A stretch of 64,000 bases of DNA from Pseudomonas sp. IPO3778 (GCF_013386825.1 NZ_JACARC010000014.1:1-64000), one strand, 5' to 3'. Numbered from the stretch's first letter, positions 1 to 10,433 are shown. Notes: generated from the sequence alone by a model not told the origin. Program-made: numbers and translations.

Positions 1-99
1 TAACACTTCTGGACTGCGGTGTTACATAAATCGCGGACATAAAAAAACCGGCCTCGCAGCCGGTTTTTTGTTTCTACGGTTTAGAACGCAGCGTCCTTC
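1..99. repeat. Direct repeat copy A (trxB 3' end plus terminator)
   Basis: This stretch is nearly identical to 353-451, offset by 352 bases. Only a few bases differ, around 22-40. It contains a complete terminator hairpin and a copy of the last codons of trxB (minus strand, KDAAF then stop). The repeat reaches the left window edge, so its true start is unseen. It looks like a duplicated segment of the trxB tail. Confidence 0.85.
41..69. terminator. Rho-independent terminator in repeat copy A
   Basis: A-tract, ACCGGC stem, CTCGCA loop, GCCGGT and a T-tract. It is the same hairpin as at 393-422, duplicated with the repeat. It has flanking A and T runs and could act in both directions. Confidence 0.7.
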
Positions 100-103
100 T
101 AAC

Positions 104-247
104 CGGAAAGCGCTGTTGGCCTTTGGCGAGCATTACCGTTCGGTACTGGCCACGCCTGAGGGCAGTGACCACGGCAATATTCGTGCGCTGATCGAGCATG
201 GGTTGGCGGGTGTGAAGTTCGCAGCGCAGCCACTGACCCGCCGCTGA
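104..247 (+). pseudogene. 3' fragment of an unidentified gene
   Basis: An open frame with Pseudomonas-like codon use runs for 48 codons to a TGA at 245-247 and ends in ...FAAQPLTRR. It includes GEHYRSVLATPEG and HGNIRALIEHGLAG. The frame stays open upstream through repeat copy A to the window edge, but that part is the terminator and trxB tail, so it is not native coding sequence. I do not recognise the family. Either the gene lost its upstream part when the repeat formed, or the repeat was inserted in it. No start codon is assignable. Confidence 0.4.
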
Positions 248-271
248 TTCAATTGGATAACCCGGTTTAAT

Positions 272-341
272 GTGGGAGCTGGCTTGCCTGCGATAGCGGT
301 GTGTCAGCCAACGCCGCTATCGCAGGCAAGCCAGCTCCCAC
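272..341. repeat. REP-type inverted repeat
   Basis: Perfect inverted repeat with 28-bp arms. It begins GTGGGAGCTGGCTTGCC and ends with the complement, separated by a 14-base loop. It is a typical Pseudomonas intergenic palindrome, lying between the gene fragment and repeat copy B. Confidence 0.9.
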
Positions 342-352
342 AGTGATTGGGT

Positions 353-1399
<1,047 letters not shown>

Positions 1400-1689
1400 T
1401 CACTCCTATCGACCGCCCGGACTACAGAACGGCTGGAATAAAAAAGGACCGCGAAGCACTTGGGGAAGGCTTGAACTCGCAGATCCTGAAAATAATGGGT
1501 GCAGCGTATAGAGGGAGGCAAGATTAAGGAAATACGGAATAACAATCCAGCTCATAGGTGGTCTCTATCCCGTGCCCTCTATTAATCGACACCTTTGTTA
1601 CCGTTAATGTCGTGATGCGGGCCGTGCTTTCCCGGTACCCCCAAAGCCGGTAAGGTCGGCGCGTTCGCCCCCATTGCCCGGAGTTATCC

Positions 1690-2445
1690 ATGCCCGCCCC
1701 CGTTCTTTCAGGCCCACAATACCTGCGCGAAGGCCTCAAACTGGTGCTCAGCCCCGGCTTGCGCCTGTTTGTGCTGCTGCCGCTGGCAATCAACCTGATC
1801 CTGTTCGTCGGGTTGATCTACTTTGCCGGCCATCAGTTCAGCCTGTGGGTCGACACCCTGATGCCGACCTTGCCGAGCTGGCTGAGCTTCCTCAATTACC
1901 TGTTGTGGCCTTTATTCGTGGTGCTGGTGGTGCTGATGGTGTTTTTCACCTTCACCATGCTCGCCAACATCATCGCCGCGCCGTTCAACGGCTTTCTGTC
2001 GGAAAAGGTCGAAGTGGTGGTACGCGGCACCGATGATTTCCCGGCGTTCAGCTGGGGCGAACTGGCAGCCATGGTCCCGCGCACCCTGGCCCGGGAAATG
2101 CGCAAACTGGGCTACTTCCTGCCCAGGGCCATCGGCCTGTTTATCCTGTCGTTCATTCCGGTGGTCAACCTGGTGGCCGCACCGCTGTGGCTGCTGTTTG
2201 GGGTGTGGATGATGGCGATCCAGTACATCGACTACCCGGCCGACAACCACAAGCTGGGCTGGAACGAAATGCTCGCCTGGCTGCGCAAGAAGCGCTGGCA
2301 GAGCATGAGTTTTGGCGGCATCGTTTACCTGGTGTTGCTGATCCCGGTGGTCAACCTGCTGATGATGCCGGCGGCGGTGGCGGCGGCGACGTTGTTCTGG
2401 GTGCGTGAACAAGGCGCCGAGGCAATGGCGGTGAAGAAAGCCTGA
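1690..2445 (+). CDS. cysZ: Sulfate transporter CysZ
   Basis: Inner-membrane sulfate permease of the CysZ/EI24 family (251 residues) that supplies sulfate to the assimilation pathway. It begins with the family-typical [20 protein letters not shown]. Hydrophobic segments lie at about 25-50, 75-100, 150-185 and 205-235. It is divergent from trxB, which is the usual Pseudomonas arrangement. It complements cysD-cysNC at 10.6-13.5 kb, which activate the imported sulfate. The ATG at 1690 was chosen because it gives the complete conserved N-terminus. Confidence 0.93.
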   Translation: MPAPVLSGPQYLREGLKLVLSPGLRLFVLLPLAINLILFVGLIYFAGHQFSLWVDTLMPTLPSWLSFLNYLLWPLFVVLVVLMVFFTFTMLANIIAAPFNGFLSEKVEVVVRGTDDFPAFSWGELAAMVPRTLAREMRKLGYFLPRAIGLFILSFIPVVNLVAAPLWLLFGVWMMAIQYIDYPADNHKLGWNEMLAWLRKKRWQSMSFGGIVYLVLLIPVVNLLMMPAAVAAATLFWVREQGAEAMAVKKA

Positions 2446-2478
2446 GTACCCGCGTCTCAGGCCGAAAACCGATGGCGG

Positions 2479-3105
2479 TCAGCTGCAATGCATATATCCC
2501 GACAGCGAATCCTGCCAACCTTTGTCAGGGTCAAAGCCGCGAACAAGACCGCCATTCGACCCGCCGAGAAAAGTCCCCATTCCGTGCTGGATCATGTAGC
2601 TCGGGACATAGTCGGGAGGCCCTGCCCGATCGACAGCAGCACAGAGCGAGGCAAGGCTGCTTGAGCCTATTTCCAGCCTTGGCCGCAGGAAGCTCATGAA
2701 GAAACTCTCTCGCTGCTCTTGCGTCAAATCAGCAAAATTATTCCTCTGCAAGACGGTGACTGCCTGATGGGCACTTCTGTCCGAAACACGAAGCTGGTCG
2801 AAACGGCCGAACGTCCCGGCCACAACATACAGCTGGGCCGCTTTTTCATAATCCCCCGCCTGGATGCAAGCTGCCACGCCGGGGTAGATATCGGCAGGCG
2901 TGTGCTTGTTGGTCACAGAAGCAATCGGCACGCAACCCAGCGTGTCATTTGACTGCAGGTTTCCCACACTTTCGTAATTCGTAATTTTCCCGTCACTGCT
3001 CGTTTGTAGGGTGTATTGGGGTAATCCCGTGTTGTGAGTGGTCGTTGGCGGGGTGGCGCAACCTGCCAAGGCGGCAGCGACTATCCAGACAAAACGCTTC
3101 ATCAT
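2479..3105 (-). CDS. Putative lipoprotein of unknown function
   Basis: A 208-residue protein with a short signal peptide and a lipobox (AALAGC, Cys at about 15), so it is probably a membrane-anchored periplasmic or outer-membrane lipoprotein. Two adjacent ATG codons exist at 3105 and 3102. The second is better spaced from AAAGGG. The mature part has four further Cys residues, including CVPI and CIQAG, but no domain I recognise. It is convergent with cysZ. Function unknown. Confidence 0.75.
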   Translation of the reverse strand: MMKRFVWIVAAALAGCATPPTTTHNTGLPQYTLQTSSDGKITNYESVGNLQSNDTLGCVPIASVTNKHTPADIYPGVAACIQAGDYEKAAQLYVVAGTFGRFDQLRVSDRSAHQAVTVLQRNNFADLTQEQRESFFMSFLRPRLEIGSSSLASLCAAVDRAGPPDYVPSYMIQHGMGTFLGGSNGGLVRGFDPDKGWQDSLSGYMHCS

Positions 3106-3251
3106 GATCCCTTTGGTAAACGTTCAATGTAAGAGGTCGCCACAGCGATTCCAGTACCTGGGGCCAACTCCCGAAAAAGAATAGTGCACAATTGCCATCA
3201 TGCATTTCGTATTTTCCCGAGACGTCACAAATCCATCATCCGAAAGACACA

Positions 3252-4463
3252 ATGACGACATGGCCCGCGCCGACACTGTGGGTCATGACGACAGCTTCGC
3301 TCCACATCACCCTGATCACCGAAACCTTCCCGCCAGAGATCAACGGGGTGGCCAATACCCTTGGCCGCCTGTGTGACGGTTTGCGCGCGCGCGGGCATCA
3401 AGTCGAACTGGTTCGCCCGCGCCAGGGCAGCGACCAGAGCCGGCCCAGCGACGACGGCCTGATGCTGTGCCGCGGCTGGCCATTGCCGGGTTATCCGGGG
3501 CTGCAATGGGGCCAGTCGTCGATGCACAAGCTGTTGCGGCGCTGGACCCGCCAGCGTCCGGATGTGCTGTATATCGCCACGGAAGGGCCGCTGGGTCTGT
3601 CGGCGTTGCGGGCGGCGCGGCGCCTGGGGATCAGCGTGGTGAGTGGCTTTCATACCAACTTTCAGCAGTATTCCAACCAGTACGGCCTGGGCATGCTGAG
3701 CCGGGTGCTGACCCACTATCTGCGCTGGTTCCATAACCGTTCGACCTTGACCCTGGTGCCCAGCGCCAGCCAGCGCATGGAGCTGGAACGCCGCCATTTC
3801 GAGCGCCTGGGCATGCTCGCCCGGGGCGTCGACAGCCAGTTGTTTCACCCGGCCAGGCGCGACAACGGGTTGCGTGAAAGCTGGGCATTGAACAGTGAGC
3901 AAATCGCGGTGCTGCACGTAGGACGCCTCGCCCAGGAGAAAAACCTCGGGCTGCTCAAACGTTGCTTCGAAACACTGCAGGACACCTATCCACTGCGCCA
4001 GATGAAACTGATCATCGTCGGCGATGGCCCACAACGGGCGATGCTGGAAAAGGAACTGCCGGAGGCGATTTTCTGCGGCACCCTGCGGGGTGAAGAACTG
4101 GCCAGGCATTACGCGTCCGGGGATGTATTCCTGTTCCCCAGCCTCACTGAAACCTTCGGCAACGTGGTGCTGGAAGCCATGGCGTCCGGATTGGGGGTGG
4201 TGGCGTACGACCAGGCGGCTGCCACGCAGCACATTCGCCATGGCTACAGCGGCGTGCTGGCAATGCCGGGGGATGAAGAAGCGTTTTGCGATGCAGCCAA
4301 GTGGCTGCTGGAAGAACCCGAAAGTTTAAGGCGGGTGCGACTCAATGCCCGACAACACGCCAGCCGTCAGGGTTGGCCGGCGATTATCGAGCAGTTTGAG
4401 CGGCAGTTGCGTGGGGTGTGTGGCGAGCAGCCGGTGATTGCAGCGCAATCACGTTTGATCTGA
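3252..4463 (+). CDS. Glycosyltransferase, GT4 family
   Basis: GT-B fold glycosyltransferase related to phosphatidylinositol mannosyltransferase and sulfoquinovosyl transferases. The N-terminal acceptor motif is ITETFPPEINGVANTLGRL. The central strand HVGRLAQEKNLGLL starts the C-terminal Rossmann half. The family E-x7-E motif is seen in ETFGNVVLEAMASG. It probably transfers a sugar from a nucleotide-sugar to a membrane acceptor, but the substrate cannot be read from sequence. The start is uncertain: a TTG at 3192 and ATGs at 3252 and 3285 are in frame, and 3285 gives the tightest family N-terminus. It appears to be a single-gene unit. Confidence 0.88.
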   Translation: MTTWPAPTLWVMTTASLHITLITETFPPEINGVANTLGRLCDGLRARGHQVELVRPRQGSDQSRPSDDGLMLCRGWPLPGYPGLQWGQSSMHKLLRRWTRQRPDVLYIATEGPLGLSALRAARRLGISVVSGFHTNFQQYSNQYGLGMLSRVLTHYLRWFHNRSTLTLVPSASQRMELERRHFERLGMLARGVDSQLFHPARRDNGLRESWALNSEQIAVLHVGRLAQEKNLGLLKRCFETLQDTYPLRQMKLIIVGDGPQRAMLEKELPEAIFCGTLRGEELARHYASGDVFLFPSLTETFGNVVLEAMASGLGVVAYDQAAATQHIRHGYSGVLAMPGDEEAFCDAAKWLLEEPESLRRVRLNARQHASRQGWPAIIEQFERQLRGVCGEQPVIAAQSRLI

Positions 4464-4484
4464 CACCGGTGTTGGCTGTCAGAT

Positions 4485-4556
4485 CGCTATCGCGGCAAGC
4501 CCTGCTCCCACAGGAAAATGCATTCCAATGGGGGAGCGGGCTGGCCAGCGATGGCG
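4485..4556. repeat. Degenerate REP-type inverted repeat
   Basis: CGCTATCGCGGCAAGCCCTG...CTCCCAC pairs imperfectly with GGGGGAGCGGGCTGGCCAGCGATGGCG. It is an eroded member of the same palindrome family, lying between two convergent genes. Confidence 0.65.
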
Positions 4557-4572
4557 TCAGACCAGGCGCCGC

Positions 4573-5676
4573 TTACACCAACGTCGTCAACGCCTCACGA
4601 CTGAACGGCAGGATGTCGCCTTCACGCCCTTCACGAACCTTCAGCGCCCAATCCGGATCCACCAGCAGCGCACGGCCTACGGCGACCAGATCAAACTCGT
4701 CGTTGTTCAGGCGCTCCAGCAGGTTTTCCAGGCTGGCCGGCTGCGCGACCTTGTCGGTGTTGACCATAAACTGCAGGAACTCGCCATCCAGGCCGACACT
4801 GCCCACGGTGATGGTCGGCTTGCCGGTGAGCTTGCGGGTCCAGCCGGCCAGGTTCAGCTCGGAGCCTTCGAACTCCGGCTCCCAGAAACGGCGCGTGGAA
4901 CAGTGGAAAATATCCACGCCGGCGTCAGACAAAGGCTTGAGGAATTCACCCAACGCCTCCGGGGTTTGTACCAGGCGTGCGGTGTAGTCCTGCTGCTTCC
5001 ACTGGGAGAAACGCAGGATGATCGGGAAGTCCGGGCCCACGGCGGCGCGGGTGGCCTGGATCAATTCGATGGCGAAGCGGGAACGGTTGGCCAGGCTGCC
5101 GCCGTATTCGTCGGTGCGCGGGTTGGTGCCTTCCCAGAAGAACTGGTCCACCAGGTAGCCGTGGGCGCCGTGGATTTCCACGCCGTCCATGCCGATGCTC
5201 TGGGCATCCTTGGCGGCTTGGGCGAACGCGGCGATGACATCCTGGATGTCTTGTACGGTCATGCCGTGGACGACAACGTTACCGTCCTTGAGCTTTTCGG
5301 TGGGGCCATAGGCGGGCACGCTGGCATCCGGCTCGGTGCCGATGCGCCGAACGCTGCCCACATGCCACAGTTGCGGGACGATCTTGCCGCCTTCGGCGTG
5401 TACCGCGTCGACCACTTTCTTCCAGCCGGCCAGGGCCGCTTCACCGTAGAAATGCGGGACGTTCGGGTAGCCATTGGACGCCGGGTGTCCGACCACGGTG
5501 CCTTCGGTGATGATCAGGCCTACACCGGCGGCGGCGCGGCGGCGGTAGTACTCGATCACTTTGGAATTCGGCACGCCGCCCGGGGAGAACGACCGGGTCA
5601 TCGGCGCCATGACCACGCGGGTCGGCAGGTGCAGTGCGCCGAGCTGGAACGGTTTGAACAAGGCTTGGACAGGCAT
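4573..5676 (-). CDS. NADH:flavin oxidoreductase, old yellow enzyme family
   Basis: FMN-dependent ene-reductase of 367 residues (XenB/NemA type) that reduces activated alkenes or nitro compounds. The N-terminus LPTRVVMAPMTRS is the OYE phosphate-loop start. The ITEGT segment and EIHGAHGYLVDQFF carry the substrate-binding His region. NPRTDEYGGSLANRSRF holds the family Tyr. The C-terminal AVGRALLVDP matches the FMN phosphate site. The exact subfamily substrate is not determinable. It stands alone between a degenerate REP and a long inverted repeat, with no regulator gene adjacent. Confidence 0.92.
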   Translation of the reverse strand: MPVQALFKPFQLGALHLPTRVVMAPMTRSFSPGGVPNSKVIEYYRRRAAAGVGLIITEGTVVGHPASNGYPNVPHFYGEAALAGWKKVVDAVHAEGGKIVPQLWHVGSVRRIGTEPDASVPAYGPTEKLKDGNVVVHGMTVQDIQDVIAAFAQAAKDAQSIGMDGVEIHGAHGYLVDQFFWEGTNPRTDEYGGSLANRSRFAIELIQATRAAVGPDFPIILRFSQWKQQDYTARLVQTPEALGEFLKPLSDAGVDIFHCSTRRFWEPEFEGSELNLAGWTRKLTGKPTITVGSVGLDGEFLQFMVNTDKVAQPASLENLLERLNNDEFDLVAVGRALLVDPDWALKVREGREGDILPFSREALTTLV

Positions 5677-5799
5677 GGGAGCACTCCATCAGAACAGGAA
5701 TTTATGATGTGGATAATATGGAGAGCGCAGCGTGCTGGATAGCACTATTGATTGGGGTGATTAAGGGGTAAAAGCGGGAAGACTTTGGTGGCTGGCTTT

Positions 5800-5932
5800 T
5801 GTGGCGAGGGGGCTTGCCCCCCGTTGGGCTGCGTAGCGGCCCCAGCAATACCAAGAGGATAGCCAGATAGAGATCAGTGTCAGGTTTCAGGGCTGCTGCG
5901 CAGCCCAACGGGGGACAAGCCCCCTCGCCACA
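5800..5932. repeat. Large inverted repeat (second palindrome family)
   Basis: TGTGGCGAGGGGGCTTGCCC...GGGCTGCG pairs with CGCAGCCCAACGGGGGACAAG...CCTCGCCACA across about 40 intervening bases. Arms are about 40 bases and slightly imperfect. It is a REP-like element distinct from the GTGGGAGC family. Confidence 0.85.
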
Positions 5933-5962
5933 ACAAGCTCTATCACAACAAGAGAGCGTGTA

Positions 5963-6445
5963 TCAGCTCAATGCTTTTTCGATCGCCTGCACGATGGCAG
6001 GGTCATCCGGCGGTGTACGCGGCGAGAAACGCGCCAGGACACGGCCGTCTTTACCCAGCAGGAATTTTTCAAAGTTCCAGGTGATGTCCCCGGGAAACTC
6101 GGCGCCCTCACCCGCCAGCAAGCGATACAGCTGGTGGCGATCGTGGCCATTCACCTCAAGCTTGCTGCCCAGGGGAAAGGTCACGCCGTAGTTGAGGCTG
6201 CAGAATTCCTGGATTTCTTCTTCGGTGCCCGGTTCCTGCCCAGCAAATTGATTGCACGGCAGGCCGAGTACGGTGAAACCCTGGCCTTTGTATTGCTGAT
6301 AGAGGTTTTCCAGCGCAGCGTACTGTGGTGTCAAACCACATTTGGAGGCGACGTTGACCACCAGCACGACGTGCCCCTTGAAGGGCGCCAGAGGCAGCTC
6401 CTGACCATCCAGGGCTTTGAGTTTAAGGTCGTGGAAAGCACTCAT
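5963..6445 (-). CDS. Glutathione peroxidase (Cys type)
   Basis: Thiol peroxidase of 160 residues that reduces hydroperoxides. The catalytic tetrad is visible: Cys in ASKCGLTPQY, Gln in LPCNQFAGQEPG, and Trp-Asn in ITWNFEKFLLG. Cysteine replaces the selenocysteine of animal enzymes. The ATG at 6445 was chosen over an upstream in-frame ATG because CTGGAG sits at the right distance and it gives the normal N-terminus MSAFHDLKL. It lies downstream of slyD on the same strand, but a terminator separates them, so it is likely expressed on its own. Confidence 0.93.
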   Translation of the reverse strand: MSAFHDLKLKALDGQELPLAPFKGHVVLVVNVASKCGLTPQYAALENLYQQYKGQGFTVLGLPCNQFAGQEPGTEEEIQEFCSLNYGVTFPLGSKLEVNGHDRHQLYRLLAGEGAEFPGDITWNFEKFLLGKDGRVLARFSPRTPPDDPAIVQAIEKALS

Positions 6446-6527
6446 GACGAACTCCAGATATCCCATGTTCTTCGTAACGGCCATTCGAGATTACAGCCGC
6501 CAAGTCGGCAAGAATAGCCGCCAAATG

Positions 6528-6553
6528 AAAAAGGCGCCCGAAGGCGCCTTTTT
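6528..6553 (-). terminator. Terminator between slyD and glutathione peroxidase gene
   Basis: Perfect hairpin AAAAAGGCGCC-CGAA-GGCGCCTTTTT directly after the slyD stop on the minus strand. It ends in a T-run in both orientations. Confidence 0.9.
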
Positions 6554-6580
6554 CCAACTGACAGAGCGTCGCTCAGTCAA

Positions 6581-7066
6581 TTAATGGTGGTGACCACCTT
6601 CGCCGTGCACGTGGCCGTGGGCCACTTCTTCCTGGGAAGCGTCACGGATAGCGACGATCTTCACCTGGAAGTTCAGGCGCTGGCCAGCCAGCGGGTGGTT
6701 GCCGTCGACGGTCACGTCGTCGCCGTCCAGGTCACGGATGGTGACGATTTGCATCTGGCCGTCCGGAGCGGAAGCGTGGAACTGCATGCCCACTTCCAGC
6801 TCGTCGACGCCTTCGAACATGCTGCGGCTCAGGGTGCTGACCAGTTCGGCAGCGTATTCGCCGTAGGCATCTTCAGGTTCTACGGCAACGGTCAGTTCAT
6901 CACCGACCTCTTTGCCTTCCAGGGCCTTTTCCAGGCCCGGGATGATGTTACCTGCACCTTGCAGGTAGACCAGCGGCGCGCCGCCGGCAGAACTGTCGAT
7001 GACCTCACCAGCGTCGTTGGTCAGGGTATAGTCAATGGAGACAGCCTTATTGGCGGCGATCGGCAT
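6581..7066 (-). CDS. slyD: FKBP-type peptidyl-prolyl isomerase SlyD
   Basis: Cytoplasmic proline isomerase and chaperone of 161 residues with metal-binding properties. The FKBP core begins DYTLTNDAGEVIDSS. The IF insert domain follows around residues 70-125. The tail is His-rich (HGHVHGEGGHHH) and can bind Ni or Zn, as in other SlyD proteins. The ATG at 7066 was chosen because MPIAANKAVSIDYTL is the family N-terminus; the longer frame up to 7138 has no conserved content. Own terminator downstream. Confidence 0.94.
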   Translation of the reverse strand: MPIAANKAVSIDYTLTNDAGEVIDSSAGGAPLVYLQGAGNIIPGLEKALEGKEVGDELTVAVEPEDAYGEYAAELVSTLSRSMFEGVDELEVGMQFHASAPDGQMQIVTIRDLDGDDVTVDGNHPLAGQRLNFQVKIVAIRDASQEEVAHGHVHGEGGHHH

Positions 7067-7373
7067 GGGGCGAGACCTTTTGCAGAAGAATGAAGAACGG
7101 ACAAGTCTAAACAAGGATTTGCCCGAAAGCGAACACAACCCGGACGGACGGGGTCGAACAACTGACCCGACGGTCGTCGGATTTCACCAGGACGAAGACC
7201 TGCACTGGGTCGTCGAGCTTTCCTGCGGCCACACCCAGCACCTGCGCCACCAGCCGCCGTGGCAATCCCGGGCCTGGGTCACGGACCCGGCGCAACGCCT
7301 TGAAAAAATAGACAAGCCCTTTACGTGCGGCTGGTGTGCGCAAGGCTCAGATAAAGATAACCTTGGCACCTGA
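7065..7373 (+). CDS. DUF3565 family protein
   Basis: A small, probably metal-binding cytoplasmic protein. The conserved core VGFHQDEDLHWVVELSCGHTQHLRHQPPW...W and the C-terminal Cys pair FTCGWCA match DUF3565. The Cys-x-His and CxxC pairs suggest a zinc site. The start is uncertain: the conserved core begins only near 7173 and no well-placed ATG exists there. The ATG at 7065, overlapping the slyD start on the opposite strand, is the nearest in-frame one; 7035 is the other option. Function unknown. It lies just before pta but the two are probably separate units. Confidence 0.7.
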   Translation: MGRDLLQKNEERTSLNKDLPESEHNPDGRGRTTDPTVVGFHQDEDLHWVVELSCGHTQHLRHQPPWQSRAWVTDPAQRLEKIDKPFTCGWCAQGSDKDNLGT

Positions 7374-7433
7374 TTCCCGGTAGGCCGCCAGCCATAGGCC
7401 GCCACCGAAGCCATGCACCTCCAGAGAATTCGC

Positions 7434-9533
7434 ATGCAGACTTTTTTTATCGCGCCCACCGATTTTGGTGTGGGTCTGACCTCCATCAGCCTTGGGCTGG
7501 TGCGTACCCTTGAACGGGCCGGGCTGAAAGTCGGCTTCTTCAAACCGATTGCCCAGCCGCACCCCGGCGACACCGGCCCCGAGCGCTCCACCGAACTGGT
7601 GGCCCGCACCCACGGCCTGAAACCGCCCCAACCCCTGGGCCTGGCCCATGTAGAGCGGATGCTCGGCGACGGCCAGCTGGATGAGCTGCTGGAAGAAATC
7701 ATCACCCTTTACCAGCAAGCCGCCGTGGGCAAGGACGTGTTGATCGTCGAAGGCATGGTGCCGACCCGCAGCGCCAGCTATGCGGCCCGGGTCAACCTGC
7801 ACCTGGCCAAGAGCCTGGACGCCGAAGTGATCCTGGTCTCGGCCCCGGAAAACGAAGTGCTCACCGAACTCTCCGGCCGCGTGGAACTGCAGGCCCAGCT
7901 GTTCGGCGGCCCGAAAGATCCAAAAGTGTTGGGGGTGATCCTCAACAAGGTACGCACCGACGAAAGCATGGAAGTCTTCTCGGCGCGGCTCAAAGAGCAT
8001 TCGCCGTTGCTGCGCAGCGGGGATTTCCGCCTGTTGGGCTGCATCCCGTACCAACCGGAACTCAACGCCCCGCGCACCCGCGACGTGGCCGACCTGATGG
8101 GCGCCCAGATCCTCAACGCCGGCGATTATGAAACCCGGCGCATGACCAAAATCATCATCTGCGCCCGCACCATGCGCAACACCGTGGAGCTGCTCAAGCC
8201 CGGCGTATTGGTCGTGACGCCCGGCGACCGCGACGACATCATCCTCGCCGTCAGCCTGGCCGCCATCAACGGCGTGCCGCTGGCCGGTTTGCTGCTGACC
8301 AGCGACACCCTGCCCGACCCACGGATCATGGACCTGTGCCGGGGCGCCTTCCAGGCCGGGCTGCCGGTGTTGTCGGTGAGCACCGGCTCCTACGACACCG
8401 CCAACCAGCTCAACAGCCTGAACAAGGAAATCCCGATTGATGACCGCGAACGTGCGGAGATCATCACCGATTTCGTCGCCAGCCACCTCGACGCCCGCTG
8501 GCTGCACCAACGCTGCGGCACGCCGCGGGAAATGCGCCTGTCGCCGGCGGTGTTCCGTTATCAACTGATCCAGCGCGCCCAGGCTGCCAACAAGCGCATC
8601 GTGCTGCCCGAAGGCAGCGAGCCGCTGACCGTGCAGGCCGCGGCCATCTGCCAGGCACGCGGGATTGCCCGTTGCGTGCTGCTGGCCAAGCCGGCCGACG
8701 TGGAAGCCGTGGCCCGCGCCCATGGCATCGAGCTGCCCGAAGGCCTGGAGATTCTCGACCCCGACCTGATTCGCCAGCGTTATGTGGAACCGATGGTAGC
8801 GCTGCGCAAAACCAAAAGCCTCAACGCGCCGATGGCCGAGCAGCAACTGGAAGACACCGTGGTGATCGCCACCATGATGCTCGCCCTGGATGAAGTCGAC
8901 GGCCTGGTCTCCGGCGTCATCCACTCCACCGCCAACACCATTCGCCCGGCCCTCCAGTTGATCAAGACCGCGCCGGGCTGCACCCTGGTTTCGTCGGTGT
9001 TCTTCATGCTGTTCCCGGAGCAAGTGCTGGTGTACGGCGACTGCGTGATGAACCCGCACCCCAGCGCGGCAGAGCTGGCGGAAATCGCCCTGCAAAGCGC
9101 CGACTCGGCCGCCGCATTCGGTATCACGCCGCGAGTGGCGATGATCAGTTATTCCAGTGGTGACTCCGCCACGGGCGAAGAAGTCGAGAAGGTCCGCGAA
9201 GCCACGCTGCTCGCCCACGAGGCCCAAAGCTCGCTGCTGATCGACGGCCCGTTGCAATACGACGCCGCCGCCAACGAAACCGTGGCCCGGCAACTGGCGC
9301 CCAACAGCCTGGTGGCGGGCAAGGCCACGGTGTTCGTGTTCCCCGACCTGAACACCGGCAACACCACCCACAAGGCGGTGCAGCGCAGCGCCGATTGCGT
9401 GAGCCTCGGGCCGATGCTGCAAGGCCTGCGCAAACCGGTCAACGACCTGCCCCGAGGGGCGCAGGTGGACGACATCGTGTACACGATCGCATTGACCGCG
9501 ATTCAAGCCGCCAACCGACCTATGGATGTCTAA
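7434..9533 (+). CDS. pta: Phosphate acetyltransferase Pta (long form)
   Basis: Interconverts acetyl-CoA and acetyl phosphate. The 699-residue long form has an N-terminal P-loop-like domain (FFIAPTDFGVGLTSISLGLV), a central DRTGG regulatory domain and a C-terminal catalytic PTA domain. The catalytic domain starts near LIQRAQAANKRIVLPEG and includes SVFFMLFPEQVLVYGD and MISYSSGDSATG. The ATG at 7434 is preceded by AGAGAA and matches the family N-terminus. No ackA is adjacent, unlike the common ackA-pta pair. The acyltransferase gene starts at the next base after the pta stop, so they form an operon. Confidence 0.95.
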   Translation: MQTFFIAPTDFGVGLTSISLGLVRTLERAGLKVGFFKPIAQPHPGDTGPERSTELVARTHGLKPPQPLGLAHVERMLGDGQLDELLEEIITLYQQAAVGKDVLIVEGMVPTRSASYAARVNLHLAKSLDAEVILVSAPENEVLTELSGRVELQAQLFGGPKDPKVLGVILNKVRTDESMEVFSARLKEHSPLLRSGDFRLLGCIPYQPELNAPRTRDVADLMGAQILNAGDYETRRMTKIIICARTMRNTVELLKPGVLVVTPGDRDDIILAVSLAAINGVPLAGLLLTSDTLPDPRIMDLCRGAFQAGLPVLSVSTGSYDTANQLNSLNKEIPIDDRERAEIITDFVASHLDARWLHQRCGTPREMRLSPAVFRYQLIQRAQAANKRIVLPEGSEPLTVQAAAICQARGIARCVLLAKPADVEAVARAHGIELPEGLEILDPDLIRQRYVEPMVALRKTKSLNAPMAEQQLEDTVVIATMMLALDEVDGLVSGVIHSTANTIRPALQLIKTAPGCTLVSSVFFMLFPEQVLVYGDCVMNPHPSAAELAEIALQSADSAAAFGITPRVAMISYSSGDSATGEEVEKVREATLLAHEAQSSLLIDGPLQYDAAANETVARQLAPNSLVAGKATVFVFPDLNTGNTTHKAVQRSADCVSLGPMLQGLRKPVNDLPRGAQVDDIVYTIALTAIQAANRPMDV

Positions 9534-10433
9534 ATGCTGGATTTTCTACCTGCCGCCGTGCGCGGGGTGATCGCCTCGCTGTTGCTGGCGCTGAACACGA
9601 TCCTGTTGTGCTCGTTCCTGTTTATCGTGGCGCTGTTCAAGGCGTTGCCGTTTGCCAAGCGTTTCAGCGAATGGCTGATGAACCAGACCCACGAGGCCTG
9701 GATCAGCAACAACAAGGCCTGGATGAACCTGGTGCGCCGCACCCGCTGGCACATTAAGGGCCTTGAAGGCCTGGACTATGAACATTCGTACCTGGTGACC
9801 AGTAACCATCAAAGCTGGGTCGATATCATGGTGCTGCAATACGTGCTCAACCGGCGTATTCGCCCGCTGAAGTTCTTCCTCAAGCAAGCGCTGATCTGGG
9901 TGCCGGTGATCGGCCTGGCGTGGTGGACCCTGGGCTTCCCGTTCATGAAGCGCTACACCAAGGCCTACCTGGAAAAGCACCCGGAGAAGAAAGGCAAAGA
10001 CCTGGAAACCACCCGCAAGACTTGCGCGAAGTTTCGCCACAACCCGGTGGGCATCTTCAACTTTGCCGAAGGCACACGGTTTACCCCCGGCAAGCATGCC
10101 CAGCAGAAGTCACCGTTTCGCTACCTGCTCAAGCCCAAGGCGGGCGGTATTGCGTTTGTGCTGGATGCCATGGGTGAACAGCTCAAATCGCTGGTGAACG
10201 TGACCATTCACTACCCTGCCGGGCGCCCGGGCTATTGGGATTTGCTCTGCGGGAATGTGAAGGACGTGGTGGTGCAGTTTGAGGAAGTGCAGATTCCAGC
10301 CGGGTTTATCGGCAAGAATTATGAGCAGGATGGGGAATATCGGTTGGCGTTCCAGGGCTGGATCAACCGGTTGTGGGAAGAGAAGGATGTGCTTCTCGAA
10401 CAGCTTCACACAGATTTCCCAGAACGCCGCTGA
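9534..10433 (+). CDS. 1-acyl-sn-glycerol-3-phosphate acyltransferase-like protein (YihG type)
   Basis: Membrane-bound PlsC-family acyltransferase of 299 residues. A hydrophobic anchor lies at about 10-38. The catalytic NHQSWVD motif (family H-x4-D) and the FAEGTRFTPGK glycerol-phosphate-binding motif are both present. It probably acylates lysophosphatidic acid or a related lysolipid. The start abuts the pta stop, so it is cotranscribed with pta. It is followed by a REP and a bidirectional terminator. Confidence 0.88.
   Translation: MLDFLPAAVRGVIASLLLALNTILLCSFLFIVALFKALPFAKRFSEWLMNQTHEAWISNNKAWMNLVRRTRWHIKGLEGLDYEHSYLVTSNHQSWVDIMVLQYVLNRRIRPLKFFLKQALIWVPVIGLAWWTLGFPFMKRYTKAYLEKHPEKKGKDLETTRKTCAKFRHNPVGIFNFAEGTRFTPGKHAQQKSPFRYLLKPKAGGIAFVLDAMGEQLKSLVNVTIHYPAGRPGYWDLLCGNVKDVVVQFEEVQIPAGFIGKNYEQDGEYRLAFQGWINRLWEEKDVLLEQLHTDFPERR

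Noticed and set aside
7347..9506. 719-codon open frame antisense to pta
   Set aside because: Opposite to a complete Pta with all motifs. The antisense product is His/Gln/Gly-rich low-complexity, a normal artefact of high-GC codon bias.
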